From an uncultured Clostridia bacterium (GTDB lineage: Bacteria; Bacillota; Clostridia; Oscillospirales; Oscillospiraceae): 12,580 nt of DNA. Each line of letters begins with the position of its first letter. Position 1 is the first letter of the stretch. Location of the stretch: positions 1-12,580 of the forward strand of contig CALERM010000010.1 in assembly GCA_937907715.1 (NCBI GenBank), written 5' to 3'. The position numbers and the translations under genes are program-made. Below are positions 1 to 5,776 of the stretch, piece after piece. Below the pieces are notes generated by a model. It was not told the DNA's origin and searched no databases. It saw only the letters and a program-made list of their open reading frames with translations.

Positions 1-24
1 CTCTACCAACTGAGCTATACCAGC
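1..24 (-). tRNA. tRNA 5' portion, cut by window edge (probably tRNA-Thr)
   Basis: Read on the minus strand, the first 24 bases give a 7-nt acceptor 5' arm (GCTGGTA), T8-A9, a D-stem GCTC, a D-loop with the invariant GG, and the start of the closing D-stem. This is the 5' third of a canonical tRNA whose anticodon and 3' half lie beyond the left edge. The 24 bases closely resemble bacterial tRNA-Thr, which is why threonine is suggested, but without the anticodon the identity is only a guess. A perfect promoter lies just upstream. Confidence 0.85.
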
Positions 25-43
25 AACTCAAACAGCAAGGCTG

Positions 44-72
44 ATTATAATGGATAAAGCGTAAAATGTCAA
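44..72 (-). promoter_or_regulatory. Consensus sigma-A promoter for the tRNA
   Basis: On the minus strand, TTGACA (67-72) and TATAAT (44-49) are separated by exactly 17 bp. Both hexamers match the consensus perfectly. Initiation would be expected near position 37, about 13 nt before the tRNA 5' end. A full-consensus promoter suits a stable-RNA gene. Confidence 0.85.
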
Positions 73-119
73 GCACTTTTTTCTGCTTCGGCAGTTTTTT
101 CTCAGATATCCCCCGGCAC

Positions 120-890
120 TTACAGGCGGTAGCCGATGGCGCGCGAAATGGCGCTGCCCGCCTCGCAGACCAGGCGCGTAGCAAGCAGGAAATCCTCGGA
201 ATACACCTGCCGGAACATGCCGACGACACCGATGGCATAGCGCACCTCACCGGAAGCGTCGCGCACCGGCGCGGAAACCGAGCGCAGCCCAACCTTGTAT
301 TCCCCGTTTTCTACAGCATAGCCCTGCTCGCGGATTTTCTGAAGCTCGGGCTGCAGCTGCTCAGAAGACGTCAGCGTATGCGGCGTATAGGATTTGAACT
401 CGGAAATGGAAAGAAGCCTGCGGCACTCCGCCTGCGACAGATTTGCCAGAAACAGTTTTCCCTGCGACGTGCAGTGAATCGGCAATCGCGCGCCGACCTC
501 GGAGACCACGCGAAGACTCGCCCGGCTCTCCTCCTCTGCCAGCGTCACAACTGCCGCACGGTCGAAGACCGACAAAAATACTGATTCTCCCAGCTCCGCA
601 CAGATTTTCTGCATATGCGGGCGGGCAATCGCGCCGATGTCCCAGGCATTGGACACCGCGCAGCCGTATTCAAACAGGCGGATGCCGAGCCAGTAGCGCC
701 CGTTCGGCGTCTGCTCGATCAGCCCTGCCTCGCGCATGGTAGACAGCAGCCCATGGATGGTGCTTTTGGGCCAGCCGGTCGCCTGATACAGCTCGGTAAG
801 CGTTGCGGGCTTTGTCCGCTCTGCCAGCAAATCCAGCAGGCGAATTGCCTTTGCCACGGAGTGAATTGTTTTTGTTTCAAGCTCTGCCAT
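120..890 (-). CDS. IclR-family transcriptional regulator
   Basis: A 256-residue DNA-binding regulator of the IclR family, normally a dimer or tetramer that senses a small carbon metabolite. The N-terminal winged helix-turn-helix spans roughly residues 8-70 (SVAKAIRLLDLL, then a recognition segment with WPKSTIHGLLSTM). The C-terminal effector domain carries the family-typical stretches LPIHCTSQGKLFLA and GLRSVSAPVRDASGEVRYAI. I chose the ATG at 890 because AGGAGG lies 8 nt upstream; an in-frame ATG at 917 has no comparable site. It lies downstream of a ribokinase-like gene in the same direction, 157 bp away, with its own likely promoter and a perfect inverted repeat above it. Many IclR proteins control adjacent sugar or aromatic catabolism genes, so the kinase is a candidate target, but the effector is unknown. 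Confidence 0.9.
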   Translation of the reverse strand: MAELETKTIHSVAKAIRLLDLLAERTKPATLTELYQATGWPKSTIHGLLSTMREAGLIEQTPNGRYWLGIRLFEYGCAVSNAWDIGAIARPHMQKICAELGESVFLSVFDRAAVVTLAEEESRASLRVVSEVGARLPIHCTSQGKLFLANLSQAECRRLLSISEFKSYTPHTLTSSEQLQPELQKIREQGYAVENGEYKVGLRSVSAPVRDASGEVRYAIGVVGMFRQVYSEDFLLATRLVCEAGSAISRAIGYRL

Positions 891-929
891 ACCATGTGCC
901 TCCTGCGCGTGTTCCAATGCTTTATCAAT

Positions 930-958
930 AGTCTATCATGCTTTCCGTTCCCCGGCAA
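930..958 (-). promoter_or_regulatory. Likely promoter of the IclR-family gene
   Basis: On the minus strand TTGCCG (953-958) and TAGACT (930-935) are spaced 17 bp apart, each matching 4 of 6 consensus positions. It sits 40 bp upstream of the chosen start codon and just downstream of the 15-bp inverted repeat at 969-983. This suggests separate, possibly autoregulated transcription of the regulator. Confidence 0.45.
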
Positions 959-968
959 GCGCAAAGCG

Positions 969-983
969 TTCGGCATTGCCGAA
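969..983. promoter_or_regulatory. 15-bp perfect inverted repeat, candidate IclR operator
   Basis: TTCGGCATTGCCGAA is a perfect 7-1-7 palindrome located about 10 bp upstream of the proposed -35 box of the IclR-family gene. IclR-type operators are commonly short palindromes of this size. On the minus strand no T-run follows, so it is unlikely to be the terminator of the upstream kinase gene. The assignment as an operator is inference from position and symmetry. Confidence 0.4.
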
Positions 984-1047
984 ATTTGTTTTCCGTTTTC
1001 GCCGCAGCAAAAAGGAGATGCGCCTGCGTCCCCTTCGTGTCCGTTTA

Positions 1048-1944
1048 TCAGATCGTTTCCAGCAGCGGCGAGGCGAGCACCTCGCGCAGCGCCGGAACCG
1101 CGTCCGCCGCGCCGGGTCTGGTCACGGCAATGGCGCTGGCAACCGTCGCCTGCCGGAGCGTGTCGCGCACGGAAAGGTTCTGCACAATGCCGCGCACAAA
1201 GTAGCCGATAAACGTATCGCCTGCTGCCGTCGTGTCGACCGCATCCACATGGCACGCACCGAGGCGCACCGTTTCGCCGTTTCCTTTGTAAAGGCAGCCG
1301 CTTTTTCCCATCGTGAGCATGATGCGCATGCCGGGGTATTGTTCCGCCAGCGCCTCAGCAATCTCTTCGTAGTCCGTTTTACCGGACAGGCCCGCGCCCT
1401 CGACCTCGTTGACAATCAGCCACGTAACCGTCTCCAGCGGATAAGACAAGACCTCCTGCCCGAAGGGCGCGGCGTTGAAAGCGATGCGCAAGCCCCGCTC
1501 GTGCGCCTTTTTCATGAGATAGGGCATGTTATTGATCTCGTTCTGCAAAACAAGAACATCGCCCGCTTCAAAGTGCGACAAAGCCTCGTCGACATACTCC
1601 TGCGTGATCTGGCGGTTGGTGCCGCCATAGAGAATGATGCAGTTCTGTCCGCTGCGCTCAACCTGAATGATCGCATGACCGTTTGCGCCTTCGCCCAGCC
1701 GCATGAGACTGGTATCCACGCCCGCTTCCTGCATTTTATCGAGCAGGAACCTGCCTTCGGTCCCATAAAGCCCCGCATGATAGACCTCCACGCCAGCCTT
1801 CGCCAGCGCAATTGACTGGTTGAGTCCCTTGCCGCCGCAGCCGACAGACAGCGCCGTGCAGGGCGCAGTCTCGCCGGGTCTGATAAAATGCTCCATCTGA
1901 TAGACATAGTCAATGTTGCATGAGCCAAAATTCAGGACCTTCAT
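1048..1944 (-). CDS. Ribokinase-like PfkB-family sugar kinase
   Basis: A complete 298-residue PfkB-family kinase, closest in motifs to ribokinase, which phosphorylates ribose (or a related sugar or nucleoside) at the primary hydroxyl using ATP. The glycine-rich substrate motif GGKGLNQSIALAKAG is at residues 37-51. The N-x-x-E metal/phosphate motif is at 179-182 (WLIVNEVEG). The ATP/anion-hole signature DTTAAGDTF is at 237-245, with the catalytic base expected to be Asp243. That signature has the ribokinase form with Ala in the fourth position. The start at 1944 has GAGAGG about 8 nt upstream. It follows the AraC-type gene by 55 bp and precedes the IclR gene. No ribose transporter, mutarotase or nucleosidase is in view, so the substrate is not settled and I give no gene symbol. 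Confidence 0.88.
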   Translation of the reverse strand: MKVLNFGSCNIDYVYQMEHFIRPGETAPCTALSVGCGGKGLNQSIALAKAGVEVYHAGLYGTEGRFLLDKMQEAGVDTSLMRLGEGANGHAIIQVERSGQNCIILYGGTNRQITQEYVDEALSHFEAGDVLVLQNEINNMPYLMKKAHERGLRIAFNAAPFGQEVLSYPLETVTWLIVNEVEGAGLSGKTDYEEIAEALAEQYPGMRIMLTMGKSGCLYKGNGETVRLGACHVDAVDTTAAGDTFIGYFVRGIVQNLSVRDTLRQATVASAIAVTRPGAADAVPALREVLASPLLETI

Positions 1945-1974
1945 GGAAAAACCTCTCTTTCCTTCTTTGCTTCT

Positions 1975-2003
1975 ATCGTATCACATCGCCGCTTCCGGCT
2001 CAA
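1975..2003 (-). promoter_or_regulatory. Possible weak promoter for the ribokinase-like gene
   Basis: On the minus strand TTGAGC (1998-2003) and TACGAT (1975-1980) are exactly 17 bp apart. Each matches 4 of 6 consensus bases. The -35 overlaps the stop codon of the AraC-type gene. It could separate kinase expression from the metal-regulator operon, but cotranscription across the 55-bp gap is equally possible. Confidence 0.3.
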
Positions 2004-2893
2004 TGGTTTTTGCGATATTCCTTTGGCAGCGCGCCAAAATAGTCCTTGAAGGCGGCGGTAAATTTGCTCTGGCTCTCATAGCCGACGGCTCTTGCAATCT
2101 CTGCCACCGACTCGTCCGTCTCCCGCAGAAGCTGCGCCGCGCGCCCCATGCGATGCTCCTTCATGTGCGCGGCAAGCGACGAGCCGTAGACCGATTTGAA
2201 CACCTGCTTGAGCGTCGTGGGATTCATCAGATACTGCCTGGAAAGCTCCTCGATCGTCACGCGTGTCTGCAAATGCTGCGTCAGATAGGCGTGAACCGCA
2301 TGCACCGCGCGCACCTGCTCGGAAAGCTCCTCCTGCTCTCTATCGCCGTCTGTCTGCGTCGCGCCCAGTTGCAGCAGCAGCGCCTGCGCGCCGAGCCGCT
2401 GCCATGCGCGCGCCATCCGGGCTGGCTTTGCATAAAACATGTCCAGAATCGCGTCCGTCTGCGCGTCTGCCGGCAGAAGCGTCATGTCGTCGCGCGCGCA
2501 GTAAAGATCATAGAGTCTCTCTCCCGTGACATCCGCGCCGGAGAGACTCTCGGGCGGCTGCCCGGTAAGCGTTTTGAGGTCGAATCGCACCAGAAGCCCG
2601 CAGAAGCCATCGTCCGGCGTGATGGTCCCCTCCTGAAAGCCCGCTTCCTTCCAGACGGCAAGCTCGCCCGCGTGGACCGTCCGCCCATGCCCGTCCGCTG
2701 CTTCAAACGAAAGGCTTCCCCGGCGGCAGGCATAGACGCGCAGGACTGCATCCTCTTTTCCCTCTGCGGCAGCGACTGCTGCCTCCGGCAGATAAAAAAG
2801 CTGCACACCGGCAAACAGGTCGACCGCCTTCGTTTCGTGCGGCGCAAGACTGCTTTCCCGGCAGCAGCCGCAGCTGCACGGCTTATGCTCCAT
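2000..2893 (-). CDS. AraC-family regulator with N-terminal Cys cluster
   Basis: A 297-residue AraC/XylS-type transcription factor. The C-terminal ~100 residues hold the double helix-turn-helix: one HTH around VTIEELSRQYLMNPTTLKQVF, the second around SVAEIARAVGYESQSKFTAAF, ending FGALPKEYRK as is typical. The N-terminal region resembles a cupin-like sensor domain and begins with a conspicuous cluster of cysteines at residues 6, 8, 10 and 11 (KPCSCGCC), a plausible soft-metal or redox site. I chose the ATG at 2893 because GGAGGA lies about 8 nt upstream. It overlaps the last 11 bases of the ArsR gene, implying translational coupling and a shared transcript. With an ArsR repressor and a metal ATPase adjacent, a role as second metal-responsive regulator is inferred; the effector is not known. 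Confidence 0.85.
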   Translation of the reverse strand: MEHKPCSCGCCRESSLAPHETKAVDLFAGVQLFYLPEAAVAAAEGKEDAVLRVYACRRGSLSFEAADGHGRTVHAGELAVWKEAGFQEGTITPDDGFCGLLVRFDLKTLTGQPPESLSGADVTGERLYDLYCARDDMTLLPADAQTDAILDMFYAKPARMARAWQRLGAQALLLQLGATQTDGDREQEELSEQVRAVHAVHAYLTQHLQTRVTIEELSRQYLMNPTTLKQVFKSVYGSSLAAHMKEHRMGRAAQLLRETDESVAEIARAVGYESQSKFTAAFKDYFGALPKEYRKNH

Positions 2894-3269
2894 GGTGCGC
2901 TTCCTCCTCCGGGCAGGCAATCTCCATGACGCGCTCGATCATCTGATGCAGAAGCCTTGCCTGCGCGGTGTCGGCAGCGCGGTAGCAGACCTCCTTGCCC
3001 TCGCGGTGCGAGACAATCAGGGCACTCGATTTCAGCGCGCGCAGATGGTGCGAGATGGCCGGGCTGGACATGTCCATCATCGCCGAGATATTGACCACGC
3101 ACGGCTCGCAGTGGCACAGCAGCCAGAAAATCCGCACGCGCGTCGGGTCTCCCAGCTGGCGGAACACGTCCGCAATTGTCTGAAACTTTTCCGTCTTCTC
3201 CAGTTCCCGGCATAAAGCCGGTATCTGGGTTTCCGCGCCGTGATGGTGCGGCAGATGCAATTGCTCCAT
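2883..3269 (-). CDS. ArsR/SmtB-family metal-sensing repressor
   Basis: A 128-residue winged-helix repressor of the ArsR/SmtB/CadC family. Such proteins bind an operator as dimers and release it on binding Zn, Cd, Pb or related ions. The core runs from FRQLGDPTRVRIFWLL through the recognition region SSPAISHHLRALK (residues 68-80) to the wing HREGKEVCYRAAD. Candidate metal ligands are C52, H53, C54 and C57 in LCHCEPC near the alpha-3 position used by CadC/ArsR. Others are D100, H108 and E112 in the C-terminal helix (compare the SmtB alpha-5 site). His-rich N- and C-tails (HLPHHH; CPEEEAHH) add more. The start at 3269 has GGAGGA a few bases upstream. It is divergent from the HMA/ATPase genes and overlaps the AraC-type gene. 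The likely role is repressor of both arms. Exact metal specificity cannot be read from the sequence. Confidence 0.92.
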   Translation of the reverse strand: MEQLHLPHHHGAETQIPALCRELEKTEKFQTIADVFRQLGDPTRVRIFWLLCHCEPCVVNISAMMDMSSPAISHHLRALKSSALIVSHREGKEVCYRAADTAQARLLHQMIERVMEIACPEEEAHHGA

Positions 3270-3337
3270 ACTGCTCCTCCATTTTCGCCCGATCGGAAAC
3301 GCTTTTCGCCCCTTTGGAAGGGTCTTCGCCGGGCAGG

Positions 3338-3366
3338 TTGACTTCTTTCGATACCCGCATTATACT
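3338..3366 (+). promoter_or_regulatory. Sigma-A promoter of the HMA/ATPase genes
   Basis: TTGACT (3338-3343), 17-bp spacer, TATACT (3361-3366). Each hexamer matches 5 of 6 consensus bases. Initiation is expected near 3373, so the operator-like sequence at 3378-3396 would lie in the first transcribed bases, where a bound repressor would block transcription. Confidence 0.75.
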
Positions 3367-3387
3367 ACAGCCATAAAGATTAAACAA
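3359..3387 (-). promoter_or_regulatory. Sigma-A promoter of the arsR-araC genes, overlapping the divergent one
   Basis: On the minus strand TTGTTT (3382-3387), 17-bp spacer, TATAAT (3359-3364). The -10 overlaps the -10 of the rightward promoter on the opposite strand. The -35 lies inside the operator-like sequence at 3378-3396. One bound repressor, or one RNA polymerase, would therefore affect both directions. Confidence 0.7.
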
Positions 3388-3396
3388 GCGCTTAAT
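3378..3396. promoter_or_regulatory. Candidate ArsR operator, copy 1
   Basis: GATTAAACAAGCGCTTAAT contains an ATTAA-N8-TTAAT inverted repeat. It shares GATTAAAC, a C at the same position, and CTTAAT with a second site at 3693-3711. It overlaps the leftward -35 box and the start of the rightward transcript. Spaced AT-rich inverted repeats of about this size are typical ArsR/SmtB operators. The identity of the binding protein is inferred from context. Confidence 0.6.
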
Positions 3397-3424
3397 TATT
3401 GGAAGCTGAAAAGGAGTTATCATC

Positions 3425-3643
3425 ATGAAAAAGACCTATGCAATCGAAGTCGACTGCGCCAACTGCGCAAACCTCATGGAGGAAGCCGCCAACAAGACCG
3501 AGGGCGTTGCAAAAGCAACCGTCAATTTCATGATGCAGAAGATGATCGTGGAATTTGCAGACGGCGCGGACGCAAAGGCAGTTATGAAGGGCGTTCTCAA
3601 GGCTTGCAGAAAGGTCGAACCCGACTGCGAAATCGAGCTGTAA
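3425..3643 (+). CDS. Free-standing HMA-domain metal-binding protein
   Basis: A 72-residue protein that is a single heavy-metal-associated (ferredoxin-like) domain. The metal site is VDCANCANLMEE, with C11 and C14 as ligands. D10 just before the first Cys resembles the DCxxC form seen in Zn/Cd/Pb ATPases rather than the MTCxxC of copper proteins. The following stretch (EGVAKATVNFMMQKMIVEF) fits the usual beta-alpha-beta fold. It has its own AAGGAG site and starts 29 bp after the operator-like sequence. The ATPase that follows lacks this domain, so the protein probably delivers metal to it in trans or buffers metal in the cytoplasm. The separation of HMA and ATPase into two genes is seen in the sequence; the partnership is inference. 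Confidence 0.88.
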   Translation: MKKTYAIEVDCANCANLMEEAANKTEGVAKATVNFMMQKMIVEFADGADAKAVMKGVLKACRKVEPDCEIEL

Positions 3644-3657
3644 AAGCCATCAGAAAT

Positions 3658-3678
3658 TGCGCCCCGCGATGGGGCGCA
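3658..3678 (+). other. GC-rich intercistronic hairpin between HMA and ATPase genes
   Basis: TGCGCCCC pairs perfectly with GGGGCGCA around a 5-nt loop (8-bp stem). The downstream sequence (GCTTTCGCCC) has no proper T-run. This is therefore more likely a partial attenuator or an RNA-stability element protecting the 3' end of the HMA message than a full terminator. Confidence 0.5.
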
Positions 3679-3692
3679 GCTTTCGCCCGAAC

Positions 3693-3711
3693 GATTAAAC
3701 GTTCACTTAAT
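3693..3711. promoter_or_regulatory. Candidate ArsR operator, copy 2
   Basis: GATTAAACGTTCACTTAAT repeats the pattern of the site at 3378-3396: the same 8-bp GATTAAAC, the same ATTAA-N8-TTAAT arms, and CTTAAT. It lies just 20 bp before the ATPase start codon. I see no convincing promoter next to it, so it may act as a secondary repression site or roadblock, or accompany a weak promoter I cannot recognise. Confidence 0.5.
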
Positions 3712-3731
3712 GATAAGAGGAGCTGTTCTCC

Positions 3732-5615
3732 ATGACAAAGAAACAGAAAAAGATGCTCACGCGCATTCTCGTCTGCGCCGTGATGCTCATTGCCCTGCAG
3801 GTTCTCCCCGTCGCAGGCATCCCCCGCTTCGCGCTGTACCTTGCCGCATACCTTGTCATCGGCTTTGATATTCTCAAAAAAGCTGCCAAGGGCATCGGAA
3901 ACGGTCGTGTGTTCGACGAAAACTTTCTGATGGCAGTCGCGACCATCGGTGCGTTTGCTCTGGCAATTTACGAAAAAAGCGGCGACTACAACGAGGCAAT
4001 CGCCGTTATGCTGTTCTATCAGATCGGCGAGCTCTTCCAGAGCTATGCCGTCGGCAAGAGCCGCAAGAATATTTCCGCGCTTATGGATATCCGCCCGGAC
4101 TATGCAAACATCGAGGTCGGCGGAAAGCTCGAGAAGGTGGACCCGGACGAGGTTGCAGTCGGCTCGATCATCGTCGTACAGCCGGGCGAAAAGGTCCCGC
4201 TCGACGGTGTAATTGTAGGCGGCGCATCCACGCTCAACACCAGCGCTCTGACCGGCGAGAGCCTGCCGCGCGATGCAAAGACCGGTGACGAGATTATCAG
4301 CGGCTGCATCAACATGACGGGCGTTCTGAAGGTCCGCACGACAAAGGAATTCGGTGAGTCGACAGTCTCCAGAATTCTCGAGCTTGTCGAAAACTCCAGC
4401 TCCCGCAAGTCCCGTTCGGAAGATTTCATTGCAAAGTTTGCCCGCATCTACACCCCTGCTGTTTGCTGCAGCGCCCTGGCGCTGGCAATAATTCCGCCGG
4501 TGGCGCGCCTTGTGATGGGCCGCAGCGCCGCGTGGGAGCAGTGGATTTACCGAGCGCTCACATTCCTTGTGACCAGCTGCCCGTGCGCGCTGGTCGTGAG
4601 CATCCCCTTAAGCTTCTTTGCCGGCATCGGCGGAGCAAGCAAGGAAGGCGTGCTGATCAAGGGCTCCAATTATCTGGAAACACTCTCGCAGGTCAAGACC
4701 GTCGTCTTCGATAAGACCGGCACGCTGACAAAGGGTGTGTTTGAGGTCAGCGCCGTCCATCACAGCCCCATGGAGCAGAAAAAGCTTCTAGAATATGCGG
4801 CGCTTGCCGAGTGCGCCTCGTCGCACCCCATCAGCAAAAGCCTGCAAAGCGCCTATGGCAGGGAAATCGACCGCAGCCGTGTCACGGACATTGAAGAGGT
4901 CAGCGGCAGAGGGATTCTTGCCAGAGTCGACGGCGTTCCGGTCGCCGCCGGCAACCACAAGCTCATGGAGCAGCTGGGCGTTGATTTTATCGACTGCCAC
5001 AGCGTTGGCACGATCATCCACATGGCAATTGACGGCAAATACGCCGGTCACATCGTGATTTCCGACGTTGTCAAGCCCAACTCCAAGCAGGCAATTGAGC
5101 AGCTGCACCGCGCGGGCGTGACGAAGACCGTCATGCTGACGGGCGACGCGAAAAAGGTTGCAGAGTCCGTCGCCAAAGAGCTGGGCGTGGACGAGGTATA
5201 TTCCGACCTTCTGCCCGCGGGCAAGGTTGAAAAGCTTGAGGCGCTGCTTTCCCGGCAGCCCGGCAAGGCAAAGCTCGCCTTCGTCGGCGACGGCATCAAC
5301 GACGCGCCGGTTCTCTCGCGTGCGGATATTGGCATCGCCATGGGCGCGATGGGCTCTGATGCGGCAATCGAAGCCGCCGACATCGTCCTCATGGACGACG
5401 AGCCGCTGCAAATCGCCAAGGCAATCAAAATCTCCCGCAAGTGCATCGGCATTGTCTATCAGAACATCATCTTCGCGCTCGTCGTGAAGTTCGCCTGCCT
5501 CGCGCTTGTCGCCGTCGGTGCGGCGGATATGTGGGCGGCAATCTTCGCGGACGTCGGCGTGATGGTCCTCGCGGTCCTCAACGCTATCCGCGCGCTTCAG
5601 GTTCACAATCTGTAG
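3732..5615 (+). CDS. P1B-type Zn/Cd/Pb-exporting ATPase without N-terminal HMA domain
   Basis: A 627-residue heavy-metal P-type ATPase that pumps divalent soft metals out across the cytoplasmic membrane. Seen in order: a short N-terminus leading straight into membrane helices; the actuator TGES at 174-177; the metal-site CPC at 283-285 (SCPCALVVSIPL); the phosphorylation site DKTGT at 327-331 (Asp327); the HP motif at 365-366 (SSHPIS); TGD at 470-472; and the hinge GDGINDAP from 519. In the last helices K586 and D607 (ADVG) have the same 21-residue spacing as the Lys/Asp pair of ZntA. This supports P1B-2 (Zn2+/Cd2+/Pb2+) specificity rather than copper. AGGAG precedes the ATG. Family members often carry one or more N-terminal HMA domains; here that domain is a separate upstream gene. 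Regulation is probably by the divergent ArsR protein. Confidence 0.93.
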   Translation: MTKKQKKMLTRILVCAVMLIALQVLPVAGIPRFALYLAAYLVIGFDILKKAAKGIGNGRVFDENFLMAVATIGAFALAIYEKSGDYNEAIAVMLFYQIGELFQSYAVGKSRKNISALMDIRPDYANIEVGGKLEKVDPDEVAVGSIIVVQPGEKVPLDGVIVGGASTLNTSALTGESLPRDAKTGDEIISGCINMTGVLKVRTTKEFGESTVSRILELVENSSSRKSRSEDFIAKFARIYTPAVCCSALALAIIPPVARLVMGRSAAWEQWIYRALTFLVTSCPCALVVSIPLSFFAGIGGASKEGVLIKGSNYLETLSQVKTVVFDKTGTLTKGVFEVSAVHHSPMEQKKLLEYAALAECASSHPISKSLQSAYGREIDRSRVTDIEEVSGRGILARVDGVPVAAGNHKLMEQLGVDFIDCHSVGTIIHMAIDGKYAGHIVISDVVKPNSKQAIEQLHRAGVTKTVMLTGDAKKVAESVAKELGVDEVYSDLLPAGKVEKLEALLSRQPGKAKLAFVGDGINDAPVLSRADIGIAMGAMGSDAAIEAADIVLMDDEPLQIAKAIKISRKCIGIVYQNIIFALVVKFACLALVAVGAADMWAAIFADVGVMVLAVLNAIRALQVHNL

Positions 5616-5645
5616 CCCTGACAAAAAGAGGCTTCTCCTCCGAAC

Positions 5646-5680
5646 ATTTCGCAGGCGGTTTTGCCGCCTGCGAAATTTTT
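5646..5680 (+). terminator. Rho-independent terminator after the metal ATPase gene
   Basis: A perfect 13-bp stem (ATTTCGCAGGCGG with its complement) closes a 5-nt loop and is followed by TTTT. It lies 30 bp after the ATPase stop codon and separates it from proB. Confidence 0.85.
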
Positions 5681-5726
5681 AACGCCCGGCAAGCAAAAAA
5701 CGGATGCAAAACGGACCGGGGCGGTG

Positions 5727-5732
5727 TATAAT
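5727..5732 (+). promoter_or_regulatory. -10 element of the proBA promoter
   Basis: A perfect TATAAT lies 44 bp before the proB start, preceded directly by TG. No good -35 hexamer is found at 16-18 bp spacing, so this is a probable but incompletely defined promoter. Confidence 0.5.
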
Positions 5733-5776
5733 AGCGAAAAACAACCGGAACCCGGTCACAGCAAGGAGCGATTGCT

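Noticed and set aside
969..983. The palindrome as a terminator of the ribokinase-like gene
   Set aside because: On the coding (minus) strand the sequence after it is not T-rich; position next to the IclR promoter fits an operator better.
976..1815. A 279-codon plus-strand open frame opposite the ribokinase-like gene
   Set aside because: The minus-strand frame carries clear PfkB signatures; the plus frame has none and begins in the kinase-IclR intergenic region without a convincing site.
2482..3426. A 314-codon minus-strand frame running through the ArsR and AraC genes
   Set aside because: It is out of frame with both recognised regulators, and those two frames show complete domain structure with good start sites.
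4788..5624. A long open frame of 278 codons on the minus strand opposite the metal ATPase
   Set aside because: It is antisense to a strongly motif-supported gene, has a composition expected from reading GC-rich codons backwards, and shows no recognisable domain or good ribosome site.
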